Below, piece by piece: positions 15,557 through 24,476 of a stretch of 32,708 nucleotides of DNA. Numbering within the stretch: position 1 is the stretch's first letter; each line of letters begins with the position of its first letter. Made by a program: the position numbers and the translations under genes. The notes beneath the pieces were generated by a model. The model was given only the letters and a program-made list of their open reading frames with translations. It was not told the DNA's origin and did no database searches. This DNA is from JBCBWG01 sp964579305 (lineage in GTDB: Bacteria; Pseudomonadota; Alphaproteobacteria; Rhizobiales; Hyphomicrobiaceae): assembly GCA_964579305.1 (NCBI GenBank), contig CAZOGY010000024.1:1-32708 (forward strand), written 5' to 3'.

Positions 15557-16716
15557 GCCTATCGCGCAATGATCGCTCTTTATTGACGCGATGGTGGCTC
15601 ACCGTCGATCAAACACTGCTTGCCGCGATCCTCACACTGTTCACCGTCGGTGTGATCGTCAGCTTGGCCGCAAGCCCATCCGTCGCAGCCGCCAAGGGCT
15701 TGGGCCTGTTCCATTTCGTGGAACGTCATTTGATCCATGCCGCGGCAGGCGTCCTCTTGATGCTTGCCATTTCCTTTCTCCAACCCCGCGGCATCCGGCG
15801 CTTGGCACTGATCATGTTTCTGATCAGCGTGCTCGCCATGGTCGCTGCCGTTCTCGTCGGGCCAGAATGGAACGGCGCGCACCGTTGGCTGCCGTTGGGG
15901 CCGATTACGGTGCAACCCTCTGAATTCGCCAAACCAGCCTTCGTCGTGTTGTCCGCCTGGGCCTTGTCGGAATACCGGATTAGATCCGACATGCCGGCGC
16001 TTCCGATTGCCATTGGCTTGGCCGCGCTGCTGATCGGCGTTCTGCTCTGGCAGCCGGATCTGGGCCAGACCATGCTGGTGACGGCCACCTGGGGCGCCTT
16101 GCTGATCCTGGCTGGCTTGCCGTTAATCTGGCCGGCGCTTGTGGCGTTGCTCGGCGTGGTCCTTCTGGCCAGTGCATATCTGACGCTCGAATACGTCCGC
16201 CGCCGCGTCGACACCTTCTTGAGCGGTGATTTCGCGGACGGCGGTCAGACGGCGCGCGCGCTCGGCGCCTTCACCGAGGGCGGGTTTTGGGGCCGTGGTC
16301 CCGGCGAAGGGACCATCAAATCGGTTTTGCCGGACGCCCACACCGACTTCATTTTCGCCGTCATCGCCGAGGAATACGGCATCATCGCTTGCCTGGCTTT
16401 GCTGGTGGTCTATGCCATCATCGCCGGGCGCCTCGTTCGCGGGGCGATCGCTGAGGGCGATCTGAGCATCCGCTTTGCCTTGATTGGACTTGCGGTCGTT
16501 TTTTCGCTGCAGGCACTGATCAACATGGCCGTGAACGTGGCACTGCTACCGGCGACCGGTATGACCTTGCCGCTGATCTCGGCGGGCGGCTCCTCGATCC
16601 TTGCGATTTCTGCAACACTTGGGATGGGCCTTGCCCTGTCACGGCGTCGACCGCAGTCGGCGCGCTTGAAACGGCAGGCAATGGCAGCCACACCAGCCGC
16701 GGGGGCAGCGGGCTGA
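15553..16716 (+). CDS. ftsW: Septal peptidoglycan glycosyltransferase FtsW (SEDS family)
   Basis: The product has 387 residues and begins with GTG in a GTGA overlap with murD. FtsW polymerises glycan strands from lipid II at the septum together with FtsI. About ten membrane segments are visible. SEDS signatures are GAHRWLPLGPITVQPSEFAK (108-127), LLWQPDLGQTMLV (164-176), GGFWGRGPGEG (243-253) and LPDAHTDFIFAVIAEEYG (259-276), plus a late LPLISAGGSS block. FtsW rather than RodA is supported by the dcw location next to murG. The C-terminus is a short Ala-rich cytoplasmic tail. Confidence 0.96.
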   Translation: MSLSRNDRSLLTRWWLTVDQTLLAAILTLFTVGVIVSLAASPSVAAAKGLGLFHFVERHLIHAAAGVLLMLAISFLQPRGIRRLALIMFLISVLAMVAAVLVGPEWNGAHRWLPLGPITVQPSEFAKPAFVVLSAWALSEYRIRSDMPALPIAIGLAALLIGVLLWQPDLGQTMLVTATWGALLILAGLPLIWPALVALLGVVLLASAYLTLEYVRRRVDTFLSGDFADGGQTARALGAFTEGGFWGRGPGEGTIKSVLPDAHTDFIFAVIAEEYGIIACLALLVVYAIIAGRLVRGAIAEGDLSIRFALIGLAVVFSLQALINMAVNVALLPATGMTLPLISAGGSSILAISATLGMGLALSRRRPQSARLKRQAMAATPAAGAAG

Positions 16717-16777
16717 TGGCCCGCACCAAAGTTTGGCATCGCTCGAAAGTGCGGCATCGATTGAGGGGACGAACGGG

Positions 16778-17908
16778 GTGACGGACGACGCTGTGACAGC
16801 CGGTACGCGCGGCAACCTAGTGCTCCTGGCTGCCGGCGGCACGGGCGGACACCTGTTCCCCGCCTTTGCGCTTGCCGAAGAACTTGGACGGCGCGGCATA
16901 ACCGTCGACCTTGCAACCGATACCAGGGGCGACCGCTACGGCACCGGCTTCCCTGCCCGGAAGATCCACGAAATCCCGTCCGCCACGTTGACCGGCAAGT
17001 CCCCGCTCGCGGTTGCCCAAACCGGCTGGAAACTTGCTAAGGGCATGCGCCTGGCGAACGCGTTGCTGGGCGAGATCAAACCAAGTGTGGTCGTCGGATT
17101 TGGCGGCTATCCCAGTTTTCCGCCGCTGATGGCCGCCAGCCTGCGTGGCATCAAAACGGTCATTCACGAACAAAATGCCGTACTTGGACGTGCCAACCGC
17201 ACGTTATCGACACGGGTCAATGTCGTCGCCACGTCGTTTGACCGCGTCAAATACACGGGCGAACTCGCCGAGGGGACCGTGATGCTCACCGGCAATCCCG
17301 TGCGCAGCGCCGTCCTTTCAGCCGCCAGCGTGCCCTATCCCGTGATCTGGTCGAGCGGCGAGATCCGCTTGCTTGTGTTCGGTGGCAGCCAGGGCGCGCG
17401 GTTCTTTTCCGACATCATGCCGGATACGGTCGCCGCCTTGCCCGATGAGATCCGCGCCCGGCTTTACATCGTCCAGCAGTGCCGCGAAGAAGATCTCGCC
17501 CGCGTCGAGGCGGCCTATGCCAGGCTTGGTGTCTCGGCAGAGTGCGCTCCGTTCTTCCGCGACCTGCCCGCCCGGATTGCCGATCAGCACCTGGTCATCG
17601 CGCGGGCGGGCGCTTCGACGGTTGCCGAATTGGCGGTGATTGGGCGGCCATCGATTTTGGTTCCGCTGCCACACGCCGTGGACAATGATCAGCTGCTCAA
17701 TGCAACCAGACTGGCAGAGGCCGGTGGTGCGTGGTGTATAGAACAAAAGGAGTTGACGCCGCAGCGTCTGGCAACGGAGCTTTCGACCATTTTTGCCGAC
17801 ACCGCGCAGTTGTCACGCGCGGCCGCTGCCGCAAAGGCGATCGGCATTTCTGACGCGGATGTGCGACTGGCCGACGTGGTTGAAAGCTTGCTGGCCGCGC
17901 GCGCCTGA
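16778..17908 (+). CDS. murG: Lipid II synthase, GlcNAc transferase MurG
   Basis: The product has 376 residues from the GTG at 16778. MurG adds GlcNAc to lipid I on the inner face of the membrane to make lipid II. GT-B motifs are the glycine-rich GGTGGHLFPA (20-29), VVGFGGYPSFPP, HEQNAVLGRANR, the second-domain GGSQGAR, then FFRDLPARIADQHLVIARAG with STVAEL and PHAVDNDQ for donor binding. The frame is open from a TTG at 16733, which would add 15 residues without similarity; AGGGG upstream of the GTG favours the shorter form. ftsW ends 61 bp before. A 210-bp spacer to murC contains a small 6-bp stem (TCTCCG/CGGAGA) near 17921-17939. Confidence 0.95.
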   Translation: MTDDAVTAGTRGNLVLLAAGGTGGHLFPAFALAEELGRRGITVDLATDTRGDRYGTGFPARKIHEIPSATLTGKSPLAVAQTGWKLAKGMRLANALLGEIKPSVVVGFGGYPSFPPLMAASLRGIKTVIHEQNAVLGRANRTLSTRVNVVATSFDRVKYTGELAEGTVMLTGNPVRSAVLSAASVPYPVIWSSGEIRLLVFGGSQGARFFSDIMPDTVAALPDEIRARLYIVQQCREEDLARVEAAYARLGVSAECAPFFRDLPARIADQHLVIARAGASTVAELAVIGRPSILVPLPHAVDNDQLLNATRLAEAGGAWCIEQKELTPQRLATELSTIFADTAQLSRAAAAAKAIGISDADVRLADVVESLLAARA

Positions 17909-18103
17909 CGTTTCGCTTTCTCCGCCTGTGACGGAGAGGCAACCCGACCAGACGACAAGCTGGATCGCCAATCCGGCGCGATGGTGAAAGCGGCGTGATT
18001 GGCCGCCGGTCTTTGCGAAGGTCAACAAGTCAACGGAGCTGGCGCGCGCGATTGTGCCAAGCGCGGCTCTTTTATCAGTCAGCGGCCCGTCAATGCGGGC
18101 GTC

Positions 18104-18110
18104 GAGGAGG
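18104..18110 (+). promoter_or_regulatory. Ribosome binding site deciding the murC start
   Basis: GAGGAGG with eight bases to ATG 18119. This strong site rules out the frame's earlier possible start at 17999, which would add 40 residues that precede the conserved MurC N-terminus. Confidence 0.85.
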
Positions 18111-18118
18111 TGAACAGC

Positions 18119-19552
18119 ATGCAGATGCCCAAAGGGCTGGGCCCGATCCACATCATTGGAATTGGCGGCATCGGCATGAGCGCGATCGCAGAAATCCTTC
18201 ATGCGCAAGGGTTTACCGTGCAGGGAAGCGACCAACGCGAGAGCGCCAACGTGCGGCGCCTGCGCACCCGTGGCATCCGCGTTTTCGTCGGGCATGACGC
18301 GGTGAACCTTGTCGGCGCGCAATTCGTGGTCATTTCCACGGCCGTCAAGGATGTCAATCCGGAGCTGGCGGCCGCACGCGAACGCGGACTTCCCATCATT
18401 CGCCGTGCTGAAATGCTGGCGGAATTGATGCGGCTTTACCGGACGGTGTCCATCACCGGAACCCACGGCAAGACGACGACGACTTCATTGACGGCGCACA
18501 TTTTTGAGACCGCCGAACGCGATCCAACCGTGATCACCGGCGGCATCATCAACGCCTGGCAATCCAACGCCCGTCTCGGACAGGGCGGCTGGATGATTGT
18601 GGAAGCCGACGAATCCGACGGTACCTTCACGAAGATTCCCAGCGAAATCGGCGTTGTCACCAATATCGATCCCGAGCATCTGGACTATTTTGGCTCGGTC
18701 GACGCCATGCATGCCGCGTACGAGGCGTTCTACAAGAACATCCCATTTTACGGGCTCACCATCACCTGCATCGACCATCCCGTGGTCCGTGACATGGTGG
18801 CAAAACTGAACTTGCGCCGCGATGGCCGTCGTCTGATCACGTATGGCACCGCCGCCGACGCCGACATCGTTCTTGAAAACGTCCGGATCGAAGGCACGCA
18901 CACGATCTTTTCTGCGCGCATTGGCGAAGGGCCACTGGGCAAGTCCCGCGCGCTGAGCAACTGGATGGTGCCGCTGCCTGGCGACCACATCGCGCTCAAT
19001 GCGCTGGCCGCGTTCGCGGTCGCCTGCGAAGCCGGAATCCCTGATGACGACATCCGCGCGGCCATGGCCTCGTTCTCCGGCGTCAAGCGGCGTTTCCAGC
19101 CAACCGGCCAATGGAACGGCGTTCATGTCTACGACGACTACGGCCACCACCCCATCGAGATCGCAGCCGTTTTAAAGGCAGCGCGGCAGGGCGCATCCGG
19201 CAAAGTGGTTGCTGTTGTCGAACCGCATCGGTATTCGCGCGTCCAGCAGCTCTTTGCGGATTTCGCCAACTGCCTCAAAGACGCTGACGGCGTGGTCGTC
19301 GCGCCATTGTACGCTGCCGGCGAACAACCGCTGCCGGGTATCACACACCAAACGCTGGCCGGTGCCATCGCGCAATCTGGCCACCGCAACGTCGCGGTCG
19401 CCGAGACCGTGGAGGACATTCCTGTCCTCGTCGCGCAGCTTGTCGACCCTCGCGACATGGTGATCTTCTTCGGCGCCGGACATTCGACCGATTGGGCGCA
19501 TGCCCTCCCCGGCCAGCTTGATCAGTTGTTTCCACTGCGGAGCGCCGTATGA
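18119..19552 (+). CDS. murC: UDP-MurNAc:L-alanine ligase MurC
   Basis: The product has 477 residues. MurC adds L-Ala, the first amino acid of the stem peptide, to UDP-MurNAc. The N-terminal nucleotide-like fold has IHIIGIGGIGMSAIAE (10-25), followed by GSDQRES, the ATP site GTHGKTTTTS (114-123), GGIINAW and VEADESDGTF with NIDPEHLDYFG in the central domain. The C-terminal domain carries VYDDYGHHPIEI, PHRYSR and FFGAGHSTDWA. These are diagnostic of MurC rather than the related Mpl. The stop codon overlaps the ATG of murB (ATGA), the common coupled arrangement in alphaproteobacteria. Confidence 0.97.
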   Translation: MQMPKGLGPIHIIGIGGIGMSAIAEILHAQGFTVQGSDQRESANVRRLRTRGIRVFVGHDAVNLVGAQFVVISTAVKDVNPELAAARERGLPIIRRAEMLAELMRLYRTVSITGTHGKTTTTSLTAHIFETAERDPTVITGGIINAWQSNARLGQGGWMIVEADESDGTFTKIPSEIGVVTNIDPEHLDYFGSVDAMHAAYEAFYKNIPFYGLTITCIDHPVVRDMVAKLNLRRDGRRLITYGTAADADIVLENVRIEGTHTIFSARIGEGPLGKSRALSNWMVPLPGDHIALNALAAFAVACEAGIPDDDIRAAMASFSGVKRRFQPTGQWNGVHVYDDYGHHPIEIAAVLKAARQGASGKVVAVVEPHRYSRVQQLFADFANCLKDADGVVVAPLYAAGEQPLPGITHQTLAGAIAQSGHRNVAVAETVEDIPVLVAQLVDPRDMVIFFGAGHSTDWAHALPGQLDQLFPLRSAV

Positions 19553-20508
19553 CGTCGGCAGAGGGACTGATTGGTGAACTCACAGCCGCTCTACCGGACC
19601 TCCGCGGCCGGCTATCGGCCGAAACGCCATTGAAAGATATCACCTGGTTTCGTGTTGGCGGACCGGCCGAAGTTCTGTTTTCGCCGGCCGATGAAGCTGA
19701 TCTGGTCTATCTGCTCAAGGCGATCGACGGTGCCCTGCCGGTCCACGTGATTGGCCTGGGCTCCAACCTGTTGGTGCGTGATGGCGGTGTCCGCGGGATC
19801 GTCATTCGCCTGGGCCGCGGCTTTGCCAACAGCGCGGTGGAAGACGGCAACCGTTTGCGGGTCGGCACGGCGCTGCCCGACGTCAAGGTCGCCCGTGCGG
19901 CCGCCGACGCCGGGATCGACGGTCTCGCGTTTTATCGCGGGATCCCAGGGTCGATTGGTGGAGCCTTGCGCATGAACGCGGGCGCCCACGGCACCGAAAC
20001 CAAAGATGTCTTGGTCAGTGTCCGTGCCGTCGACCGCGCCGGCAACGTGCATCAACTCACCAACGCTGACATGGGTTTTGCCTACCGCAAATGTGGGGCG
20101 CCGGCGGATTTCATTTTCACCGAAGCGGTCTACGAGGGTGGCCCTGGCGAGCCCAAAGAAATCTTGCGCAAGATGGACGAAGTCGCGGCCTATCGCGAAG
20201 AAAACCAGCCGATCCGCGAGCGCACCGGCGGTTCCACGTTCAAAAACCCTGACGGCCATAGCGCCTGGAAACTGGTCGATGCCGCGGGGTGTCGTGGCTT
20301 CCGCGTCGGCGGCGCGCAGGTCTCCGAAAAGCACTGCAACTTTCTCATCAACGACGACAATGCCACCGCCCGTGATATCGAGACGCTGGGTGAGACGGTC
20401 CGCAAACGTGTCCGTGCGACATCGGGCGTGACGTTGACCTGGGAAATCATTCGCTTGGGCGATCCGGAAGACGGTGCGCCGACGGGCGAGGCTTTGGCAC
20501 TTGATTGA
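19549..20508 (+). CDS. murB: UDP-N-acetylenolpyruvoylglucosamine reductase MurB
   Basis: The product has 319 residues. MurB reduces UDP-GlcNAc-enolpyruvate to UDP-MurNAc with NADPH and FAD. FAD-binding motifs are TWFRVGGPAEV (32-42), GLGSNLLVRDGG (69-80) and GIPGSIGGALRMNAGAHG (131-148). RTGGSTFKNP (225-234) holds the catalytic Ser229 proton donor. GGAQVSEKHCNFLIN (254-268) and the late TWEIIRLG, with a glutamate, complete the site. Its length and the short loop after the FAD domain fit the type II (non-E. coli) form. Translation is coupled to murC by the ATGA overlap. The 142 bp to ddl show no gene. Confidence 0.96.
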   Translation: MTSAEGLIGELTAALPDLRGRLSAETPLKDITWFRVGGPAEVLFSPADEADLVYLLKAIDGALPVHVIGLGSNLLVRDGGVRGIVIRLGRGFANSAVEDGNRLRVGTALPDVKVARAAADAGIDGLAFYRGIPGSIGGALRMNAGAHGTETKDVLVSVRAVDRAGNVHQLTNADMGFAYRKCGAPADFIFTEAVYEGGPGEPKEILRKMDEVAAYREENQPIRERTGGSTFKNPDGHSAWKLVDAAGCRGFRVGGAQVSEKHCNFLINDDNATARDIETLGETVRKRVRATSGVTLTWEIIRLGDPEDGAPTGEALALD

Positions 20509-20650
20509 GCCTGTCGGGCACGGGCCAAACACGCCGTCTGGGCCGGGGATGACCCCGCCTCGCCCGATACGTGCGGTCTGCAATATCAAAATGCCGGCGT
20601 AAGCGCGCCGCCAATCCCGATACCACGAACCCAACGACCTGGAGGGCGAG

Positions 20651-21619
20651 ATGCCGGCACCTGAAACTCTGGGCGCTGCGACGCCAGTCCGATCTGGGGC
20701 ACATGTCGCCGTTCTCATGGGCGGCTTTTCCGCTGAGCGGCCCGTCAGCCTGAATTCGGGCAACGCATGCGCCGATGCATTGGAGGGCGAGGGGTTCCGC
20801 GTCAGCCGTGTCGACGTTACGCGGGATCTGGCCCGCCAGCTCGCCGATGTCAGCCCCGATGTCTGTTTCAACGCACTCCACGGGCCGTGGGGCGAAGATG
20901 GCTGCGTGCAAGGCATCTTGGAGTTCCTCAACATCCCCTACACCCATTCCGGTGTGCTGGCATCGGCGCTGGCCATGCACAAGCAGCGCGCCAAGGACGT
21001 GATGAGTGCTGCCGGTGTCCCGGTTGCGCCAGCAGCTATCGTTGCGCGTCTCGATGCCGCCAAAGCTCATCCGATGCCCAAGCCCTACGTCCTCAAACCG
21101 GTCGCCGAGGGCTCCAGTTTCGGGGTCTTCATCGTGCGCGAGGATCACGCCCACCCGCCGCAGGAACTGACCTCTCCGGACTGGTCGCACGGCGATTGGC
21201 TGTTGGCTGAAGAATATATCCCAGGGCGCGAGCTGACGTGTGCTGTGATGGGAGACCGCGCGTTGGGCATCCTCGAAATCAAGCCCAATGAGTCACTGCA
21301 ATTCTACAACTACGAAGCAAAGTACGCCGCTGGCGGCTCCATTCACGTGGTTCCGGACGATCTTTCACCGAATCTTAACCAGGCCATCCTGTCATGGAGC
21401 TTGGCGGCCCACCGGGCACTCGGCTGTCGCGGCGTGACGCGTGCCGACTTCCGTTACGATGGTCCGTCCGATGGCTCAGGCCGCCTGATTTGCCTGGAAG
21501 TGAATACGCAACCTGGCATGACGCAGACGTCGCTTGTGCCCGAGATTGCAGAGAACGCAGGAATTTCGTTCGGCGCATTGGTCCGCTGGATGGTGGAGGA
21601 CGCGAGTTGTCAACGCTAG
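20651..21619 (+). CDS. ddl: D-alanine--D-alanine ligase Ddl (DdlB type)
   Basis: The product has 322 residues. It joins two D-Ala using ATP, making the dipeptide for MurF. ATP-grasp motifs are VAVLMGGFSAERPVSLNSG (19-37) with the substrate-binding Glu, NALHGPWGEDGCVQG (74-88), KPVAEGSSFGV with the conserved Ser, EEYIPGRELT, YEAKYAAGGS, TRADFRYDG and LEVNTQPGMT with the metal-binding Glu and Asn. The tyrosine in the YEAKY loop suggests an enzyme specific for D-Ala-D-Ala rather than D-lactate. TGGAGGGCGAG directly precedes the ATG. The 3' end overlaps ftsQ by 13 bases. Confidence 0.96.
   Translation: MPAPETLGAATPVRSGAHVAVLMGGFSAERPVSLNSGNACADALEGEGFRVSRVDVTRDLARQLADVSPDVCFNALHGPWGEDGCVQGILEFLNIPYTHSGVLASALAMHKQRAKDVMSAAGVPVAPAAIVARLDAAKAHPMPKPYVLKPVAEGSSFGVFIVREDHAHPPQELTSPDWSHGDWLLAEEYIPGRELTCAVMGDRALGILEIKPNESLQFYNYEAKYAAGGSIHVVPDDLSPNLNQAILSWSLAAHRALGCRGVTRADFRYDGPSDGSGRLICLEVNTQPGMTQTSLVPEIAENAGISFGALVRWMVEDASCQR
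21595..21599 (+). promoter_or_regulatory. Ribosome binding site of ftsQ, inside ddl
   Basis: GGAGG with seven bases to the TTG at 21607. It supports a TTG start inside ddl, since the frame offers no ATG or GTG with a comparable site. Confidence 0.65.
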
Positions 21620-22725
21620 ATGACGCATTCCGGCCGTTGCCGGGCGGGCCGCAATCCCGCTCCGAGACGCCGCATGCACATCTGGTCCAGACCTCAACCA
21701 AAACGCCAGCGTCGCATCTTCCATCTAACGTTCACAGCCCGAACGCACCCCACCAAAACCAATCCCGCAAGCGCCGCCGCAAACGCCACGAAAACAGTGC
21801 GCAACCGGATGGACGGCGGCCCCGCCAGCGGCGGCGTCCGCAAAATCGCGCTGCGCAACCCAGTGTCACGCAACTCGCCCGCGCGGCGCTTTTCTCCGCT
21901 CGCACCGGCCTGTACGCTTTGGTCAGCCGCGATCGTCATGCTTCTGTGGCCGGCGGCCCCTGGCCCCTGCCGGCTCTTTCGGTTCCGGCAATGTGTGCTT
22001 GCCTCGCCGCTCTGGTCTATGTGGCGGCCACCGGATTTGGCACCAAGAGCCGTTCCGATGTGCCCTTGGCGCGTGCGTTGGATGGCATCGCCGCCGTCGC
22101 AGGGTTCCAGCTCAACCAGATCGAACTGAGCGGTCAGCGCCAAACGGACGTCAACCAGGCGTTCGCTGCGATCCAGGCCCAAAATATCCGCTCGCTACCG
22201 ATGCTCGATCTTGAAGTCGCGCGTGATGGCTTGCGCAAGCTGCGATGGGTGCGCGACGCCCGTCTCGTGCGGGTCTGGCCCGGCACGTTGCGGGTCACGC
22301 TCGTTGAGCGTCGCCCATTTGCCATTTGGAGCGAGGCTGGAAAGTCGCGCCTGATCGATCGAGATGGCACGGTCCTGCAAACGCTGACGACCGACACCGA
22401 TCTTGGCCTGCCGGTGTTCCATGGGCCTGGAGCTGCCGAAACGAGCGCCAAAGCACAGGCCATGATCGCGCAATATCCCGACTTGGCCCGCGCGATGGCC
22501 TACGCCGAACGCGTTGGCAATCGCAGGTGGCGTCTCGTTTTAACCACCGGCTCGCGCCTTGAACTGCCCGAAACGGCGGCCGCCGGCGCGCTGGCAAAGG
22601 TCGTGTCGACACCCATCTGGCAACGACTTTTGGACGGACAACTCGGGGTCGTCGACTTACGCACGCCGGGGCGGATGCTGCTGCGCCCGCGACTGCGCCC
22701 GGCCCAGACCCCAAGCGACACGTGA
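21607..22725 (+). CDS. ftsQ: Cell division protein FtsQ
   Basis: The product has 372 residues from a TTG start overlapping ddl by 13 bases. FtsQ bridges cytoplasmic and periplasmic parts of the divisome through FtsB-FtsL. A long cytoplasmic tail of about 120 residues is rich in Arg, Lys, Gln and Pro (very basic at 54-82). One membrane segment follows (about 121-144). The POTRA domain (about 168-237) begins FQLNQIELSG, continues with RSLPMLDLEVARDGLRKLRW, and ends VTLVERRPFAIW. A beta domain with SRLIDRDGTVL, LPVFHGPGA and VVDLRTPGRMLLR completes the FtsQ/DivIB pattern. The open frame runs further upstream, but only as overlap with ddl. Confidence 0.93.
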   Translation: MSTLDDAFRPLPGGPQSRSETPHAHLVQTSTKTPASHLPSNVHSPNAPHQNQSRKRRRKRHENSAQPDGRRPRQRRRPQNRAAQPSVTQLARAALFSARTGLYALVSRDRHASVAGGPWPLPALSVPAMCACLAALVYVAATGFGTKSRSDVPLARALDGIAAVAGFQLNQIELSGQRQTDVNQAFAAIQAQNIRSLPMLDLEVARDGLRKLRWVRDARLVRVWPGTLRVTLVERRPFAIWSEAGKSRLIDRDGTVLQTLTTDTDLGLPVFHGPGAAETSAKAQAMIAQYPDLARAMAYAERVGNRRWRLVLTTGSRLELPETAAAGALAKVVSTPIWQRLLDGQLGVVDLRTPGRMLLRPRLRPAQTPSDT

Positions 22726-22800
22726 AGCGACAACGAGGTTTGAGCCGGCGGCATCAGGTCGCCGCGACGGGCGCATAACAAGCAAAAGGTGAGAGCTGTC

Positions 22801-24078
22801 GTGAAGACTTCGGCGGACATCCCACACGATCGTTTGGCTGCCTTGCTTGACATTGGGTCCAGCAAAGTGGCCTGCGCGATCGTCGCATTGCCGCCAGCCG
22901 GGCGTTCGCTCCCGCGCGCAAGCGACGACACATCACAGCAACCGCGCCTCGTGACGCTGGCCACACAGCAGTCGGCCGGTGTGAAGGCTGGCTTCGTCTA
23001 TGAACCGCGTGCCGTAGAAAAGGCCATCCGGGCCGCAGTGGCCAAGGCTGAGCGCAATTCCGGCGTGCGGCTGGAGACGGTCTTTGCGAACCTGTCGTGC
23101 GGGAGACCGGCGATCGACGCCATGCGCGCCCGCGTTGCCCTTGCTCAAGGCCGCGTTGATCGCGACGCGCTGATACGCTTGAACGCGGCTGCGCAAAGTT
23201 ACGTCGAGCGCGACGGGCGCCTCGCCGTTGACCTTGGCATGCCCCGCTACAGTCTCGACGCGCAACCACAAGAGCTTGCCCCGCTCGGTGCCATTGGCCG
23301 GACGCTATCCGCCGAGTTCCGGGTGCTGTCCGTGGACGACGGCCCGTTTGTCGCCGTTTGCGATGCGATCGAAAGCTGCGTGCTTGCCCCAGAAGGATTT
23401 GCCGCTTCGGGCATTGCAAGTGCCTATGGGGTCACGACCGCCCAAGAGCGCCGCCTCGGCGTCACCGTGATCGACATTGGTGCTGGCTGCACCAATATTG
23501 CGACGCTTGCCGACGAGGCGATCTTGGACTGCTCGGTCCTGCCAATCGGCGCGCAACATATCACCAGTGCGATTGCCAGCGCCTTCTCGATGCCTTTGGA
23601 CGCTGCCGAGCGGATCAAGGTTTTGCACGGAAGCGCCGCGCTCGCCGCCTCTGATGCAATGGCCTCGTTTGGCTATCCCTTTGCCGATGACCCGGACGGC
23701 GACCACGGCGAGGCAACCCGTGCGGACCTCATCGACGTCATCCAGCCACGGTTGGCGCGTCAGTTCTCCGCGATCGCGGAGCGGCTGGCACGCGCGCCAC
23801 AGGCCGAGGAGTTCCCGATTGTGCTGACCGGGGGAGGCGCCGCGCTTCCCGGTGTTGTCCAATTCGCCGCCGACTGCCTTGGGCGCCGCACCCGTCTCGG
23901 CGAGCCGGCCGGTCTGGCGGGTTTGACGTCAGAGACCGCCGCGGTTGGCTTTGCCACCGTTGTCGGCCTCACCCAGTCGCTCATGCTGCATCGCGCCGCC
24001 GCCCGGCAGCGGCCTTCAAGCCATGCCGGGCAGAGTTATTTTGCGCGTGTCAAAGATTGGGTTCGCGCAAGCTTCTGA
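22801..24078 (+). CDS. ftsA: Cell division protein FtsA
   Basis: The product has 425 residues. FtsA is an actin-like ATPase that tethers FtsZ to the membrane and signals to the septal synthases. The actin fold begins LLDIGSSKVACAIV (15-28). The phosphate-binding second motif is VIDIGAGCTNIATL, and LTGGGAALPG is the adenosine motif. The last residues, SYFARVKDWVRASF, form the amphipathic membrane-targeting helix. The start GTG 22801 was chosen because GGTGAG lies seven bases before it; an in-frame GTG at 22789 has no such site and would add four residues. It lies 75 bp after ftsQ, and a long spacer to ftsZ follows. Confidence 0.95.
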   Translation: MKTSADIPHDRLAALLDIGSSKVACAIVALPPAGRSLPRASDDTSQQPRLVTLATQQSAGVKAGFVYEPRAVEKAIRAAVAKAERNSGVRLETVFANLSCGRPAIDAMRARVALAQGRVDRDALIRLNAAAQSYVERDGRLAVDLGMPRYSLDAQPQELAPLGAIGRTLSAEFRVLSVDDGPFVAVCDAIESCVLAPEGFAASGIASAYGVTTAQERRLGVTVIDIGAGCTNIATLADEAILDCSVLPIGAQHITSAIASAFSMPLDAAERIKVLHGSAALAASDAMASFGYPFADDPDGDHGEATRADLIDVIQPRLARQFSAIAERLARAPQAEEFPIVLTGGGAALPGVVQFAADCLGRRTRLGEPAGLAGLTSETAAVGFATVVGLTQSLMLHRAAARQRPSSHAGQSYFARVKDWVRASF

Positions 24079-24476
24079 TTGATGTAATGTAACAGTCGAG
24101 AGCGATTCATCCGCGCGTCAATTGTTTCTGCAGCGTTTGTATCACTGTCTTTGTGAATAACCGGTCGAGATGATCGGCTGGCACAAGTCACAGTGCCGTG
24201 TCGCGTTTCTGGCGTCTGTGTTCCAAGTCCGTCGTGCGTTCCAAACATCCCGCAGTCTTGCGCCGTGCCCAGGTTTTTATTTGGCGTTGGGCATTGACAA
24301 CCTGATGGCCTCCCGCGGCCGTCGCGGTCGCCATGTTGGTTATCACGCATGTTGCGCGTGATGCGAGCGCAGTGATTGGGCGCGGCCCATCAATCAGGCA
24401 CCGGCGCGTCCGCGCGCTTTTCGTTGACGAGAGCGGTTCACCGGCCTCGGCGAAGGTAAAGGAATCGGAAGACGCG
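24079..24476 (+). promoter_or_regulatory. ftsA-ftsZ intergenic region, probable ftsZ promoter region
   Basis: This 398-bp spacer has no convincing gene; a 63-codon frame at 24170-24361 has no ribosome site or family features. It holds a perfect DnaA box at 24152-24160, two GANTC sites (GATTC 24104-24108, GAATC 24462-24466) of the kind methylated by CcrM in alphaproteobacteria, and TTGACA at 24294-24299 without a clear -10 box. No CtrA site (TTAA-N7-TTAA) was seen. Separate control of ftsZ is inferred from the spacer length. Confidence 0.5.
24152..24160 (-). promoter_or_regulatory. DnaA box upstream of ftsZ
   Basis: TGTGAATAA on the plus strand reads TTATTCACA on the minus strand, an exact match to the TTATNCACA consensus. 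DnaA is known to activate ftsZ transcription in Caulobacter, so a role in linking replication to division is plausible. It is a single site, 317 bp before the start codon. Confidence 0.5.

Noticed and set aside
24294..24299. TTGACA as a -35 box for an ftsZ promoter.
   Set aside because: At 16-18 bp downstream there is only GC-rich sequence (GGCCGT), so no credible -10 box.
24170..24361. A 63-codon frame in the ftsA-ftsZ spacer.
   Set aside because: It has no ribosome site, signal peptide or recognisable domain, and lies in a likely promoter region.
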